Positions 35,251 to 44,277 of a DNA stretch of 64,000 nucleotides are shown piece after piece (the stretch's first letter is position 1; the number at the start of each line of letters is the position of its first letter). The stretch is from an uncultured Granulosicoccus sp. Its GTDB lineage: Bacteria; Pseudomonadota; Gammaproteobacteria; Granulosicoccales; Granulosicoccaceae. Made by a program: the position numbers and the translations under genes. The notes below the pieces were generated by a model. That model was not told where the DNA came from and did not search any database. It saw nothing but the letters and a program-made list of their open reading frames with translations. The DNA lies in NCBI GenBank assembly GCA_937924505.1, contig CALDSR010000005.1, positions 1-64,000 of the forward strand, written 5' to 3'.

Positions 35251-36855
35251 ATGGTCATTCACGAGCCCGATCTCATTGACGTAGGCGAACCCGCCCGCGA
35301 AAACGCAGCCAACGACGTTACTGAGCCCGCAAAGGTGGCGTCAGACCGGACAGGCGTATTGCTGCCCAATTCAGCATCACATCTGCCGTTCACTGATCTG
35401 CCCTACACCTTTGCAAAACGTCACGGTGTTTTGCTCGAGCGCGGCAGCGCCGGCGAACTGTTACTCGTACACCGACCGGGCATTCAAATGACCGCAGTTG
35501 CAGAAGCCCGTCGCAAGGCAGGTCAAGCGCTGACCTTGGAACCCGTCACCAGTGATGCCTTCGATGGCCGTCTGACACGTCACTATGAAGGTGAAACAGG
35601 ACAAGGTATCGACATCATGGATGACTTTGGCGATAACCTTAATCTCGAACAACTGGCTGATGCTCTGCCAGAGCCTGAAGACCTGCTCGAATCAACAGAC
35701 GATGCACCGGTCATTCGTTTGATCAATGCGATGCTCACCGAAGCTGTGCGCAAACAGGCATCTGACATCCATATCGAACCATTTGAAAAACGTCTGGCGA
35801 TTCGCTATCGAGTCGACGGCGTCATGCAAAAGCTTCTTGAACCACCACGAGCCATTGCACCGCTGGTTATCTCGCGTCTGAAAGTGATGGCAAAACTGGA
35901 CATTGCCGAACGTCGCCTGCCACAAGATGGCCGTATCGGTCTTATCGTCGCTGGTCGTCCGGTAGACGTCCGGGTATCGACACTCCCATCCGGTCACGGT
36001 GAACGAGTCGTTTTACGATTACTCGACAAGCAAGCCGGGCGTCTCGATCTCGAACACCTCGGCATGCCAGATGCATCACTGGAAAGCTTGCAAAGGTCCT
36101 TGTCGCTATCGCACGGCATCATCCTGGTAACCGGCCCTACCGGCTCGGGAAAAACAACGACTCTGTATGCCGCATTGGCACGGTTGAACACCTCTCGCTA
36201 CTCCATCCTGACAGTCGAGGATCCCATCGAATACTACATCGATGGTATTGGACAAACGCAAGTCAACAACAAGGTGGAACTCGACTTCGCCCGTGGCCTG
36301 CGCGCCATTCTTCGTCAGGATCCGGACATCGTCATGGTCGGCGAAATACGGGATGTGGAGACAGCTGAAATTGCAGTACAAGCCTCGCTGACTGGTCACT
36401 TGGTCTTGTCAACATTACACACCAACACAGCGGTCGGAGCCGTAACCCGCTTGCGCGACATGGGTATCGAACCCTTCCTGTTGTCGTCCAGTTTGGTCGG
36501 TCTGGTTGCGCAACGCCTGGTCCGCTTGCTCTGCCCGAACTGCAAGAAGGAACACACGCCAACGCACGCTGAGTTGAAAACGTTAAAGGCAACGGTCAGC
36601 CAGGTATCAAGTATTGCGGTACCGCATGGTTGCGAGCAATGCTCACACACCGGCTACGCGGGTCGTCAAGGTATTTATGAAATCGTCGAAGTCGATGACC
36701 ACATACGCACCATGATCCACGATGGCGCATCCGAACACGATATTGAAGCTTACGCTCGCACCCGTAGCCCCGGCATCACTGACGACGGTATGCGCTTGGT
36801 CATGAGTGGTTTGACATCGCTTGAAGAAGTTCTCCGTGTGACCCGAGAAGGTTAA
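35251..36855 (+). CDS. gspE: Type II secretion system ATPase GspE
   Basis: GspE is the 534-residue cytoplasmic motor of the T2SS. N1E-like and N2E domains precede the ATPase core with Walker A GPTGSGKT (295-302), an Asp box at ILTVEDPIEY, Walker B IVMVGEIRD and the His box STLHTNTA. A tetracysteine zinc motif (C428, C431, C461, C464) marks it as GspE/PilB type. It begins 4 bp after gspD and is followed directly by gspF. Confidence 0.95.
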   Translation: MVIHEPDLIDVGEPARENAANDVTEPAKVASDRTGVLLPNSASHLPFTDLPYTFAKRHGVLLERGSAGELLLVHRPGIQMTAVAEARRKAGQALTLEPVTSDAFDGRLTRHYEGETGQGIDIMDDFGDNLNLEQLADALPEPEDLLESTDDAPVIRLINAMLTEAVRKQASDIHIEPFEKRLAIRYRVDGVMQKLLEPPRAIAPLVISRLKVMAKLDIAERRLPQDGRIGLIVAGRPVDVRVSTLPSGHGERVVLRLLDKQAGRLDLEHLGMPDASLESLQRSLSLSHGIILVTGPTGSGKTTTLYAALARLNTSRYSILTVEDPIEYYIDGIGQTQVNNKVELDFARGLRAILRQDPDIVMVGEIRDVETAEIAVQASLTGHLVLSTLHTNTAVGAVTRLRDMGIEPFLLSSSLVGLVAQRLVRLLCPNCKKEHTPTHAELKTLKATVSQVSSIAVPHGCEQCSHTGYAGRQGIYEIVEVDDHIRTMIHDGASEHDIEAYARTRSPGITDDGMRLVMSGLTSLEEVLRVTREG

Positions 36856-38082
36856 GTGGCCGCCTTCGAATACCTTGCCCTCGATGATCGTGGTCGCGAA
36901 AAAAAGGGTGTATTGGAAGCAGATACAGCGCGTCTCGCACGCCAGCTGTTGCGCCAGCAAAGCCTGACACCACTGGAAGTTGCGGAGGCTTCCTCACGCG
37001 AAAAAGACTCGTCAAAAGGTAGCACCAATAAACATAGCTTTCGTGGTGGTATCAAAACCAATGATCTCGCCCTGCTGACTCGTCAGATTGCGACCTTGAG
37101 CGCAGCCGGGACGCCATTGGAAGAATCGCTGTCGGCCGTTAGTCGACAAACCGAAAAACAACGCATCAAATCTTTGCTGTTGTCCGTGCGCGGCAAAGTC
37201 CTTGAGGGCCACAGCTTTGCGTCAGCATTAAAAGACTATCCGAAAGTCTTCCCTGAGATTTATCAAGCGACTGTTGCTGCAGGCGAACAATCCGGACATC
37301 TTGACGCCGTCCTCGAACGTCTTGCGGATTACACTGAAGAGAAACAGGCGGCCAACGCTACGGTCAAAAAGGCATTGATCTACCCCAGCATGCTGGTTAT
37401 TGCATCAATTCTTATCGTTGGCTTCCTCCTCGCCTATGTTGTTCCCCAGGTGGTACAAGTGTTCGACGGATTGGATCAGGAACTACCAGCCCTGACACAG
37501 GGCATGTTGGCAGCCAGCGCCTTCGTCCGCGAATGGGGTCTTTTGGTGGTAATCGTCATGGTCATCGCAATCATCCTGTTCCAACGCGCCATGCGCGGCG
37601 AGGCTTTTAAAACAAGAATTCACAGTTATCTGTTGAAGCTGCCGTTGTTCAAACGCTTGATCCGCGGCTTTAACACGGCACAGTTCGCCCGCACCTTAAG
37701 CATCCTCGCAGCCAGTGGTGTACCGGTGCTTGAAGCACTCGACATCAGCTCGCAAGTCATAACCAACCGTCCGATGCGCCAAGCGGTAAACACCGCTGCC
37801 ACCCAAGTCAGAGAAGGCTCAACCCTACACAGCGCATTGGAGCGAACCGGCTACTTCCCGCCCATGTTGTTACACCTGATTGCCAGTGGTGAGCAATCAG
37901 GTCAACTGGACACCATGCTCGAAAAAGCGGCCACCCATCAGGAACGCGAACTCAATGGATTGATGTCGATATTTCTCGGTTTGTTCGAACCGGTCATCAT
38001 ATTGATCATGGGGGGCATTGTATTGACCATCGTCCTCGGCATCCTGCTACCGATCTTTGAGATGAATCAGCTAGTCAACTAG
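36856..38082 (+). CDS. gspF: Type II secretion system inner-membrane platform protein GspF
   Basis: GspF is the polytopic platform protein that works with GspE. The 408 residues contain two GspF/PilC domains (about 70-195 and 270-395) and three transmembrane helices (near 170-195, 220-240 and 375-398). The GTG start abuts the gspE stop codon. A small hairpin (38088-38104, AGCGTT/AACGCT) follows the stop. The genes that normally come next, gspG to gspN, are missing here. Confidence 0.94.
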   Translation: MAAFEYLALDDRGREKKGVLEADTARLARQLLRQQSLTPLEVAEASSREKDSSKGSTNKHSFRGGIKTNDLALLTRQIATLSAAGTPLEESLSAVSRQTEKQRIKSLLLSVRGKVLEGHSFASALKDYPKVFPEIYQATVAAGEQSGHLDAVLERLADYTEEKQAANATVKKALIYPSMLVIASILIVGFLLAYVVPQVVQVFDGLDQELPALTQGMLAASAFVREWGLLVVIVMVIAIILFQRAMRGEAFKTRIHSYLLKLPLFKRLIRGFNTAQFARTLSILAASGVPVLEALDISSQVITNRPMRQAVNTAATQVREGSTLHSALERTGYFPPMLLHLIASGEQSGQLDTMLEKAATHQERELNGLMSIFLGLFEPVIILIMGGIVLTIVLGILLPIFEMNQLVN

Positions 38083-38155
38083 CGCCAAGCGTTTCCTCAA
38101 CGCTGGAACGGCAATCACCACCTTGACGACTACTGTCAGGCGAGACAGCCAGTCG

Positions 38156-38455
38156 TTACTTTCGACGGAACGGAATAATATCCGCGCCAGCAGCGGGACG
38201 GCATTCCATTTCAGCTTTGGCTGGCGCAAAAGGCCATTCCATCGTTTCGTCCATTTCCTCACAGGCGCGACGCATCATGAAATCGGAAATTTCGATTTCC
38301 TGGTCATTGTCATCAATCATGGCCGCATAGCTGATCGCGTCCGGCAACGGCACAAGCGTCGCAACTGCTGGCATTCTGATCTCGTTCATCATGTCCACAT
38401 TCCAACTCCCAAAAGGCAACCCTTCAAACGCAAATCCCTGACCAACTTCGGTCAT
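38156..38455 (-). CDS. Hypothetical 99-residue protein coupled to ppk2
   Basis: This protein has no family that I recognise. It is acidic in the middle (DDNDQEIEISDFMMRRACEEMDE) and ends in a basic tail IIPFRRK. It has no signal peptide or membrane helix. The ATG overlaps the ppk2 stop by 4 bases, which strongly suggests it is translated. It is the last gene of the msrA-ppk2 unit and converges with gspF. A small accessory or regulatory protein for PPK2 is possible but unproven. Confidence 0.6.
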   Translation of the reverse strand: MTEVGQGFAFEGLPFGSWNVDMMNEIRMPAVATLVPLPDAISYAAMIDDNDQEIEISDFMMRRACEEMDETMEWPFAPAKAEMECRPAAGADIIPFRRK

Positions 38456-39318
38456 TCGTCGTACAGGTGTGCAATATATTCCTCGAACTGCGCAATTTCC
38501 TCCGGTGACTTGGTAGGAAATCGCAACTGTAATGCCGCCATCGTCTTTGCGATGATCTTTGCAACACAGACCCGCATGAATCGCTTGTTGTCTGCCGGAA
38601 TGGCAAACCAGGGTGCATGCGGTGTCGAGGTTTCATTTAGCAGGCTTTCATAGGCCTGCATGTAGTCGCTCCAGCGAGTTCTTTCGGAAAGATCGCTTTT
38701 CGAAAACTTCCAGTACTTCTCGGGTGTCGTCAGTCGTTGCAGAAATCGTTCCTTTTGCTCTTCCTGAGACACGTTCAACCAGAACTTCAAAATGATTGTT
38801 CCGTTTCGCGTCAAATGTTTTTCATGATCACGAATCGATTCAAAACGTTGTTGCCAGATAGCGTTTTCATCCACGTTCGGCAAACGCTGTTTGGCCAAAA
38901 ATTCGGGGCGTACGCGGACCGCCAGCACCTCTTCGTAGTAACTCCGATTGAAAATGCCGATGCGCCCACGCTCAGGCAAACGCCGGCTCGTGCGCCACAG
39001 CCAATCGTGCTGCAGCTCTTCGGACGAGGGTGCTTTGAACGAAGACACCTGACAGCCCGCGGGATTAACTCCGCTCATGACTGCTCTTATGGTGCCATCT
39101 TTACCTGCTGCATCCATGGCCTGGAAAACCAGCAATACCGCGTAGCGATCGTCGGCATAAAGCGTTTTTTGTAATTCGCTGATCTGCTCGACATACTGAG
39201 ACAGTTGCTTTTCCAGTGATTTTTTTGAGTCGACATCATCTGGTGCTGCGCTGGACTGCTCATCCACGACGAAGCTGCCATCAAACGGAACGGTGTAATC
39301 TGAGCTTGGCGGATTCAC
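38452..39318 (-). CDS. ppk2: Polyphosphate kinase 2 family protein (class III-like)
   Basis: This 288-residue PPK2 transfers phosphate between polyphosphate and nucleotides. Walker A is MDAAGKDG (68-75) and the Walker B/lid segment is FNRSYYEEV (123-131). The overall pattern, including [15 protein letters not shown] and [15 protein letters not shown], closely follows class III enzymes as I remember them; those can phosphorylate both AMP and ADP. It starts with GTG in a GTGA overlap with the msrA stop, so translation is coupled. Link to msrA suggests use under oxidative or energy stress. Confidence 0.9.
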   Translation of the reverse strand: MNPPSSDYTVPFDGSFVVDEQSSAAPDDVDSKKSLEKQLSQYVEQISELQKTLYADDRYAVLLVFQAMDAAGKDGTIRAVMSGVNPAGCQVSSFKAPSSEELQHDWLWRTSRRLPERGRIGIFNRSYYEEVLAVRVRPEFLAKQRLPNVDENAIWQQRFESIRDHEKHLTRNGTIILKFWLNVSQEEQKERFLQRLTTPEKYWKFSKSDLSERTRWSDYMQAYESLLNETSTPHAPWFAIPADNKRFMRVCVAKIIAKTMAALQLRFPTKSPEEIAQFEEYIAHLYDE

Positions 39319-39995
39319 ACGAACACCTCTCGCGTCACCAGCGCAGGCGGATCGTTTGAATTAATGATGCAACGGATGCCTGTCCCTTGCATGCTGCAAT
39401 ACCCGTTCGGGTTCTTGTGCAGATACTGCTGATGGAAATCCTCAGCGTAATAGAACGTTGACGCCGGGAGAATTTCTGTTGTAATCGGTGCACACCCTTG
39501 CGCTAACAAGGCTGACTGGTAGGCATCTCTGGACGCGCAGGCCAGCGTTCTTTGATCATCGCAGTTGGTATAGATGCCGGACCGATACTGGCTGCCTCGG
39601 TCAGGGCCCTGTTGCATGCCCTGAGTCGGATCGTGCGATTCCCAGAACAAACGCAGCAGATCATTAAAGCTGATGATCCGCGCATCAAAGATAACCTGCA
39701 CGACTTCATTATGACCAGTCAAGCCACTGCAAACTTCATCGTAGGTCGGATTTGACGTGTACCCGCCCGAGTAGCCAGCCGCGGTTGTGTAGACACCTGG
39801 CAGTTGCCAGAAGAGACGCTCAACACCCCAGAAGCAACCCATGCCAAACAAGGCGCTATCGAGATCAGCCGGAAAGGGGCCAGACATCGGATTCAGGGTG
39901 ACCAGATGTCGCGGCGCAACCGCTACCGGCACATCACGCCCCGGCAAGGGATCTGCCGCGTTGCATGTCGCCGTTTTGTGGTTATGGCCGTACAT
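39315..39995 (-). CDS. msrA: Peptide methionine (S)-S-oxide reductase MsrA
   Basis: MsrA repairs oxidised methionine in proteins. The 226-residue form matches long E. coli-type MsrA: the N-terminal [11 protein letters not shown] segment, the active-site motif MGCFWG with C54, and [12 protein letters not shown] near the end for the resolving cysteines. The ATG at 39995 fits the family start; the frame runs 14 codons further without support. It leads the msrA-ppk2-hypothetical operon and is divergent from the lacI-type gene. Confidence 0.93.
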   Translation of the reverse strand: MYGHNHKTATCNAADPLPGRDVPVAVAPRHLVTLNPMSGPFPADLDSALFGMGCFWGVERLFWQLPGVYTTAAGYSGGYTSNPTYDEVCSGLTGHNEVVQVIFDARIISFNDLLRLFWESHDPTQGMQQGPDRGSQYRSGIYTNCDDQRTLACASRDAYQSALLAQGCAPITTEILPASTFYYAEDFHQQYLHKNPNGYCSMQGTGIRCIINSNDPPALVTREVFV

Positions 39996-40090
39996 GAGGG
40001 TAGTCGAGATTACCTGTGTTTTCCGAGACTTCCGCACATTACCTAATGAGCCTTAAACGAACCTGAAAGCGTGGCAACAAGTTCGCGACT

Positions 40091-40118
40091 TTGGGGTTAT
40101 CCGAGACTGTGGTAAAGT
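40091..40118 (+). promoter_or_regulatory. Candidate promoter of the LacI-type regulator gene
   Basis: A -35-like TTGGGG (40091-40096), a 16-bp spacer and a -10 TAAAGT (40113-40118) lie just upstream of the operator at 40120-40137. The operator would cover the transcription start, as expected for autorepression. The -35 is a poor match. Confidence 0.45.
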
Positions 40119-40119
40119 T

Positions 40120-40137
40120 TTCCGAAACGTTTCGGAA
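40120..40137. promoter_or_regulatory. LacI-family operator, perfect 18-bp palindrome
   Basis: TTCCGAAACGTTTCGGAA is a perfect palindrome with the central CG typical of LacI/GalR-family operators. It lies 13 bp upstream of the regulator's start codon and right after a candidate -10 box. It most likely mediates autoregulation and possibly control of the transport operon. I found no second identical copy in the window. Confidence 0.7.
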
Positions 40138-40149
40138 CGAACGCCAACG

Positions 40150-41190
40150 ATGAAATCGAAAGAGCGAAATGGGAGTCTCAAGCAACTGGCTCGCGAGCTG
40201 GACCTGTCTGTAACCACCGTCTCACGCGCTCTCGGCGGTTATAGCGATGTGGCCGAAACCACTCGCCGACGGGTTCTTGAAGCTGCCGATCGTGTCAATT
40301 ATGTACCGAATTCAGCCGGCAAGATGTTGGTCACAGGGCGCTCGGGATTTATCGGACTTTTATTGCCATTGCGCGATGCGCAGTTTCTGGACCCCTTTCT
40401 CGGCGAATTCATCATGGGGCTGAGCGAAGGGCTGCATGCCCGCGGGCGAGATTTGTTCATGGCCACCGCCCCGGCAAGCCAGACAGAACTTGCCGTGCTC
40501 AAACATGTTGTCGAATCCGGACGCGCAGACGGTATGGTGCTGACGCGAATCGCCGAAGATGACGAACGTGTCCGCTACTTGAGCGAGCGCGGTTTTCCAT
40601 TCGTCACCCATGGCCGTACTCTGGGTTCAGAGCACGCTTACCACTGGATCGATACAGATGGCGGCCAGGCATTTAATGATGCATTTGCATTGTTGTACGA
40701 ATCAGGACATCGCAAGCTTGCCATGGTGTCAATCAGCGAACCCATGTCGTTTCGTTACTTCCGTGAACAAGGGCTTGAGCAGGCTATCGTTGATTGCGGC
40801 GACAGCAACGTCTCATTGACGACACATCATGTACCGCGCTTCGACAAAGTAAAACGTGCGCAAGCCATCACGACCTTGTTAGCTGCCGAAGATCGACCAA
40901 CCGCGGTGCTGGCCCTGACCGATGAAATCGCCTTGTCGGTGTTACAACAAGCTTCAAGTATGGGTATTCGCGTGCCGGAAGATCTATCCGTTGTCGGCTT
41001 TGACAACATCCCCGCCGCAGCTTTTGCCCCGCCCGGCTTGACCACCTTTGATCAGCATATTCAACAATGCGCGGAGCTACTGGCGGCCGAGTTGCTTGAC
41101 GCGATGGATGGAAAAGAAAGCGTAAAGAACAAGCTGATTCAACCCACACTCATAAAAAGAGGTAGCCACGCGATGGCACCTTCGCACTGA
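40150..41190 (+). CDS. LacI-family transcriptional regulator
   Basis: This 346-residue repressor has an N-terminal helix-turn-helix (LKQLARELDLSVTTVSRALGG, about residues 10-30) and hinge helix, followed by a periplasmic-binding-protein-like sugar sensor domain. The C-terminal SVVGFDNIPAAAFAPPGLTT is typical of the family. It lies directly upstream of an ABC sugar transport and hydrolase operon on the same strand, 74 bp before the binding-protein gene, and should be its local regulator. The effector is probably the imported sugar or a product of it. Confidence 0.92.
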   Translation: MKSKERNGSLKQLARELDLSVTTVSRALGGYSDVAETTRRRVLEAADRVNYVPNSAGKMLVTGRSGFIGLLLPLRDAQFLDPFLGEFIMGLSEGLHARGRDLFMATAPASQTELAVLKHVVESGRADGMVLTRIAEDDERVRYLSERGFPFVTHGRTLGSEHAYHWIDTDGGQAFNDAFALLYESGHRKLAMVSISEPMSFRYFREQGLEQAIVDCGDSNVSLTTHHVPRFDKVKRAQAITTLLAAEDRPTAVLALTDEIALSVLQQASSMGIRVPEDLSVVGFDNIPAAAFAPPGLTTFDQHIQQCAELLAAELLDAMDGKESVKNKLIQPTLIKRGSHAMAPSH

Positions 41191-41197
41191 ATTCTGC

Positions 41198-41215
41198 TTC
41201 ATGCGACCGCATGAA
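41198..41215. promoter_or_regulatory. Dyad TTCATGCG-AC-CGCATGAA between regulator and transporter genes
   Basis: Two perfect 8-base arms flank a 2-base centre, starting 8 bp after the lacI-type stop codon. It could be an operator for the transport genes or an RNA hairpin (7-bp stem, GACC loop). Its outer TTC/GAA bases agree with the upstream operator, but the inside does not. Confidence 0.45.
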
Positions 41216-41264
41216 ACATTAAGCAAAAGTTGCCACTCAAGGCAGCGCACTATTGGAGAGAGCT

Positions 41265-42536
41265 ATGAAGTTAAGAAAAGCCACCTTGACGGTAGCCCTG
41301 GCAGCAGGGGTGAGTGCCGTCGGTACTCAGTCGGCAAATGCCGAGGATGTACTGTTCTGGTCAACGCAGGCAAACCCTGTCGAAGAAGCACAAGCGATGC
41401 GTGAAAGCGTACTCGCGGGTTTCGAAGGTGAAGTTGATTTTCAACCCAGTGACACGGGGCCCTGGTTGACGCGCCTTCAGGCGGAATTACAAGCAGGCTC
41501 GGGGAAAATCGGTGTTATCGGATCATTGCACGGCAATCTGATTTCACTGGGCGACGACATGGCTGACTTGTCCGATGTCGCGACAGATGGCGTTAACAGT
41601 ACGTTTCTCGAGCTGGGTAAATTAGGTACGTCCGAACAGAAGTACATCCCCTGGATGCAAGCGACATACGTCATGGCAGCTAACAAGAAAGCACTTGAGC
41701 ATTTGCCCGATGGTGCCGACATCAATGCACTGACGTATGATCACCTGATTGCCTGGGCCAAGAACATGGCCGATGCATCGGGATCGCCTAAATTCGGTTT
41801 TCCAGCCGGCCCCAAGGGTCTGAAGCATCGCTTCTTTCAGGGTTATCTCTATCCATCATTTACCAATTCGATGGTGTCGAAGTTTCGTTCCGCTGAAGCC
41901 GAAGGTGCCTGGAATGCATTCAAGGAACTGTGGTCCTACACCAACCCGGCTTCCACTGGCTACTCGTTCATGCAAGAGCAGCTGTTGACCGAAGAAGTCT
42001 GGGTCGCGTTTGACCATACATCGCGTCTGGCGGATGCCTTCAACCAACGTCCTGACGACTTCATAGCCTTCCCGGCACCTGCGGGCCCGACAGGGCGCGG
42101 ATTCATGCCAGTGGTTGTGGGTATAGCCGTGCCTTCAACGGCGCCTGACATGGATGCAGCAAAGCGTCTGGTTTCTTATCTGGTTGACCCTGCCACACAA
42201 ATTGAAACCTTGAAAGCCACCAACTTCTTTCCCGTGGTTGACCTGGAACTGCCCGAAGACATGCCTGCTGCCGTGCGCATCAATGGTGCCGCCATTGCAA
42301 CAATGAGTGGCTCAGCTGATGCAAATCCGGGGTTACTGCCGGTTGGTCTCGGTGATCTTGGCGGCAAGTTCAATGCTGTCTATGTAGACGCCTTCGAGCG
42401 TATCGTTCTGGCCGGTCAGGACGTGCGAGAGGTCCTTGATGACCAGGCCGATACCCTGCGCTCGATCATGGAAGAAGCTGGTGCACCTTGTTGGGCACCT
42501 GATCCGGCCTCAGACGGCCCTTGCCCTGTCGAGTAA
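41265..42536 (+). CDS. ABC transporter sugar-binding protein (extracellular family 1)
   Basis: This is a 423-residue periplasmic solute-binding protein. A signal peptide (first 26 residues, ending QSANA) is followed by a two-lobe family 1 fold starting EDVLFWSTQANP. It should capture an oligosaccharide or glycoside for the permeases downstream. A GGAGAG ribosome-binding site 5 bases before ATG 41265 decides the start. The substrate is not readable from the sequence; the hydrolase and isomerase in the same operon suggest a hexosylglycerate-type solute. Confidence 0.85.
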   Translation: MKLRKATLTVALAAGVSAVGTQSANAEDVLFWSTQANPVEEAQAMRESVLAGFEGEVDFQPSDTGPWLTRLQAELQAGSGKIGVIGSLHGNLISLGDDMADLSDVATDGVNSTFLELGKLGTSEQKYIPWMQATYVMAANKKALEHLPDGADINALTYDHLIAWAKNMADASGSPKFGFPAGPKGLKHRFFQGYLYPSFTNSMVSKFRSAEAEGAWNAFKELWSYTNPASTGYSFMQEQLLTEEVWVAFDHTSRLADAFNQRPDDFIAFPAPAGPTGRGFMPVVVGIAVPSTAPDMDAAKRLVSYLVDPATQIETLKATNFFPVVDLELPEDMPAAVRINGAAIATMSGSADANPGLLPVGLGDLGGKFNAVYVDAFERIVLAGQDVREVLDDQADTLRSIMEEAGAPCWAPDPASDGPCPVE

Positions 42537-42557
42537 AGCTGTCAGGTTCTTACCAAG

Positions 42558-42585
42558 CCGGGCTACGGCGCAAGTCGTAGCTCGG
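42558..42585 (+). other. Hairpin between binding-protein and permease genes
   Basis: A 10-bp stem with one G-U pair (CCGGGCTACG / CGTAGCTCGG) and an 8-base loop lies in the 82-bp gap after the binding-protein stop, without a T-run. Such hairpins commonly stabilise the binding-protein mRNA or reduce read-through, giving more binding protein than permease. Confidence 0.5.
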
Positions 42586-42618
42586 CGCTTACCAAGCGCA
42601 TAGCGGCAAGCTGATTCA

Positions 42619-43467
42619 ATGTACCCACGCACATTACCCTATCTGTTGCTGCTGCCCGCAGCGATCATTCTGTGTGTGTTTTTTTTGTATCCCTTCCTGC
42701 TGGTTGCCTGGCAGGCCATGTTCACGGATAACGGAGAACTGACGGGCGAGTACTTCGCAGACATGGTAGGGCATTGGAAATTCGAGAGTGCTCTGACGAA
42801 CACTTTGTTGCTTACCTTGTTTGTGGTACCGATTCAGACAGCGCTCGCGTTGTACATGGCGACGCTGGTCACCGGCATGAAGAAAGGGCGCGATGTCTTT
42901 CTTTATATCTGGACAATTCCACTCGGCATTTCGGATCTTGCCGCAGGCATTATCTGGCTGGCCATCTTTGACCAGACCGGGTTCTTGAACAGCTTGATGC
43001 ACACCCTTGGGTTTATCGAACAACCAACAACATTTCTCGGCTATCAATCGAAGACAACTATTTTCGTGGCAATCGTGCTGGCGGAAGTGTGGCGTGCGAC
43101 GGCAATCATGCTGGTCATTCTGGTTGCGGGGATGGGATTGATTCCCAAGGAATATTATGAATGCGCGGAGGTCTTTGGCGCGACGCGTTGGAAGCAATTT
43201 ACGCGTATCACCTTGCCATTACTCAAGCCGAGTTTGCAGACCGCGCTGATTCTGCGAGTCATTCTCGCATTCGAAGTCTTTGCCGTTGTCGCCACACTTG
43301 GCGGCACCAACCTGCCGGTGTTAATGGGCGAAGTTTATACCTGGCAATTTGATTTACGTGACGGACACGTAGCCGCAGCGTATGCCTTGGTGATTCTTGG
43401 TATATCCATCCTGTGCACCTTGATCATCATGTGGGCCTTGCGCACACCGAGGGAGGCTCGAATATGA
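42619..43467 (+). CDS. ABC sugar transporter permease (MalF/UgpA type)
   Basis: This 282-residue inner-membrane permease has about six transmembrane helices. The EAA loop that contacts the ATPase is visible as EYYECAEVFGATRWKQFTRITLPLLKP (split here only in description; about residues 180-206). It pairs with the next permease, whose ATG overlaps this stop by 4 bases. The ribosome-binding site is weak. Confidence 0.9.
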   Translation: MYPRTLPYLLLLPAAIILCVFFLYPFLLVAWQAMFTDNGELTGEYFADMVGHWKFESALTNTLLLTLFVVPIQTALALYMATLVTGMKKGRDVFLYIWTIPLGISDLAAGIIWLAIFDQTGFLNSLMHTLGFIEQPTTFLGYQSKTTIFVAIVLAEVWRATAIMLVILVAGMGLIPKEYYECAEVFGATRWKQFTRITLPLLKPSLQTALILRVILAFEVFAVVATLGGTNLPVLMGEVYTWQFDLRDGHVAAAYALVILGISILCTLIIMWALRTPREARI

Positions 43468-44264
43468 CGTTGTCGAGAATCATTTCGCACGGCGCAATCG
43501 TTATCCTCTGCCTGTGGGTGCTGGTCCCCATTTACCTTCTGCTGGTCAATACATTTTCATCACCGGCTGATGTATCCGCTTTTCCAAAGAAGTTGATTCC
43601 GCCGATGGATACCGAAAGCATCAACTTCTTCATGAACTATCACGGGGTCGGGATGGCGCTATGGAGTTCGTTGAAGGTTGCCTTTATCACCATGATTCTC
43701 TCCATCGGCGCAGGTGCTCCCGCCGGCTATGCGCTGTCGCGATTTGATTTTCGCGGCAAGGGCACATTTCGCGTACTGGTCATGATGACACGCGCGTTCC
43801 CCTTGCCATTGTTGGCACTGCCACTTGCCGTCATGTACATCCGCATCGGGCTTGACGACTCCGTACTTGGCCTGGCTATCATTCATACCGTTCTCGCCTT
43901 ACCGTTCGCGGTGCTGATTACCTACTCCTTGTTTTCGGGAATTCCCATCGAACTTGAAGAGGCTGCATGGACCTTGGGCTGCAACCGACTGCAGGCTTTT
44001 GTAAAAGTTATTTTTCCACTGGTATTGCCGGGTCTTGCAGCCTCAGCTGTTTTCGCATTCGTTATTTCCTGGAATGAGGTGTTTGCAGCTTCGGTGCTGA
44101 CGATCGAGAATCGGACCTTGCCAGCATTTCTGATGCAGAGCTTGGGTACCTCACCTTTGCATCTGAAGTTTGCCGGCGGTGCCGTGATGGTATTGCCAGC
44201 ACTCATTTTTATTTTTCTTGTGCGTAAATACCTCTTTTCGATGTGGGGCATTGCCAACCGCTAG
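43464..44264 (+). CDS. ABC sugar transporter permease (MalG/UgpE type)
   Basis: The second permease of the importer has 266 residues and six predicted helices. The EAA motif is ELEEAAWTLGCNRLQAF with FPLVLPG. The start at 43464 forms an ATGA overlap with the first permease gene; an upstream in-frame ATG at 43413 lies inside that gene. The ATPase gene begins 13 bp downstream. Confidence 0.9.
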   Translation: MTLSRIISHGAIVILCLWVLVPIYLLLVNTFSSPADVSAFPKKLIPPMDTESINFFMNYHGVGMALWSSLKVAFITMILSIGAGAPAGYALSRFDFRGKGTFRVLVMMTRAFPLPLLALPLAVMYIRIGLDDSVLGLAIIHTVLALPFAVLITYSLFSGIPIELEEAAWTLGCNRLQAFVKVIFPLVLPGLAASAVFAFVISWNEVFAASVLTIENRTLPAFLMQSLGTSPLHLKFAGGAVMVLPALIFIFLVRKYLFSMWGIANR

Positions 44265-44277
44265 CGGGGAGATATCC

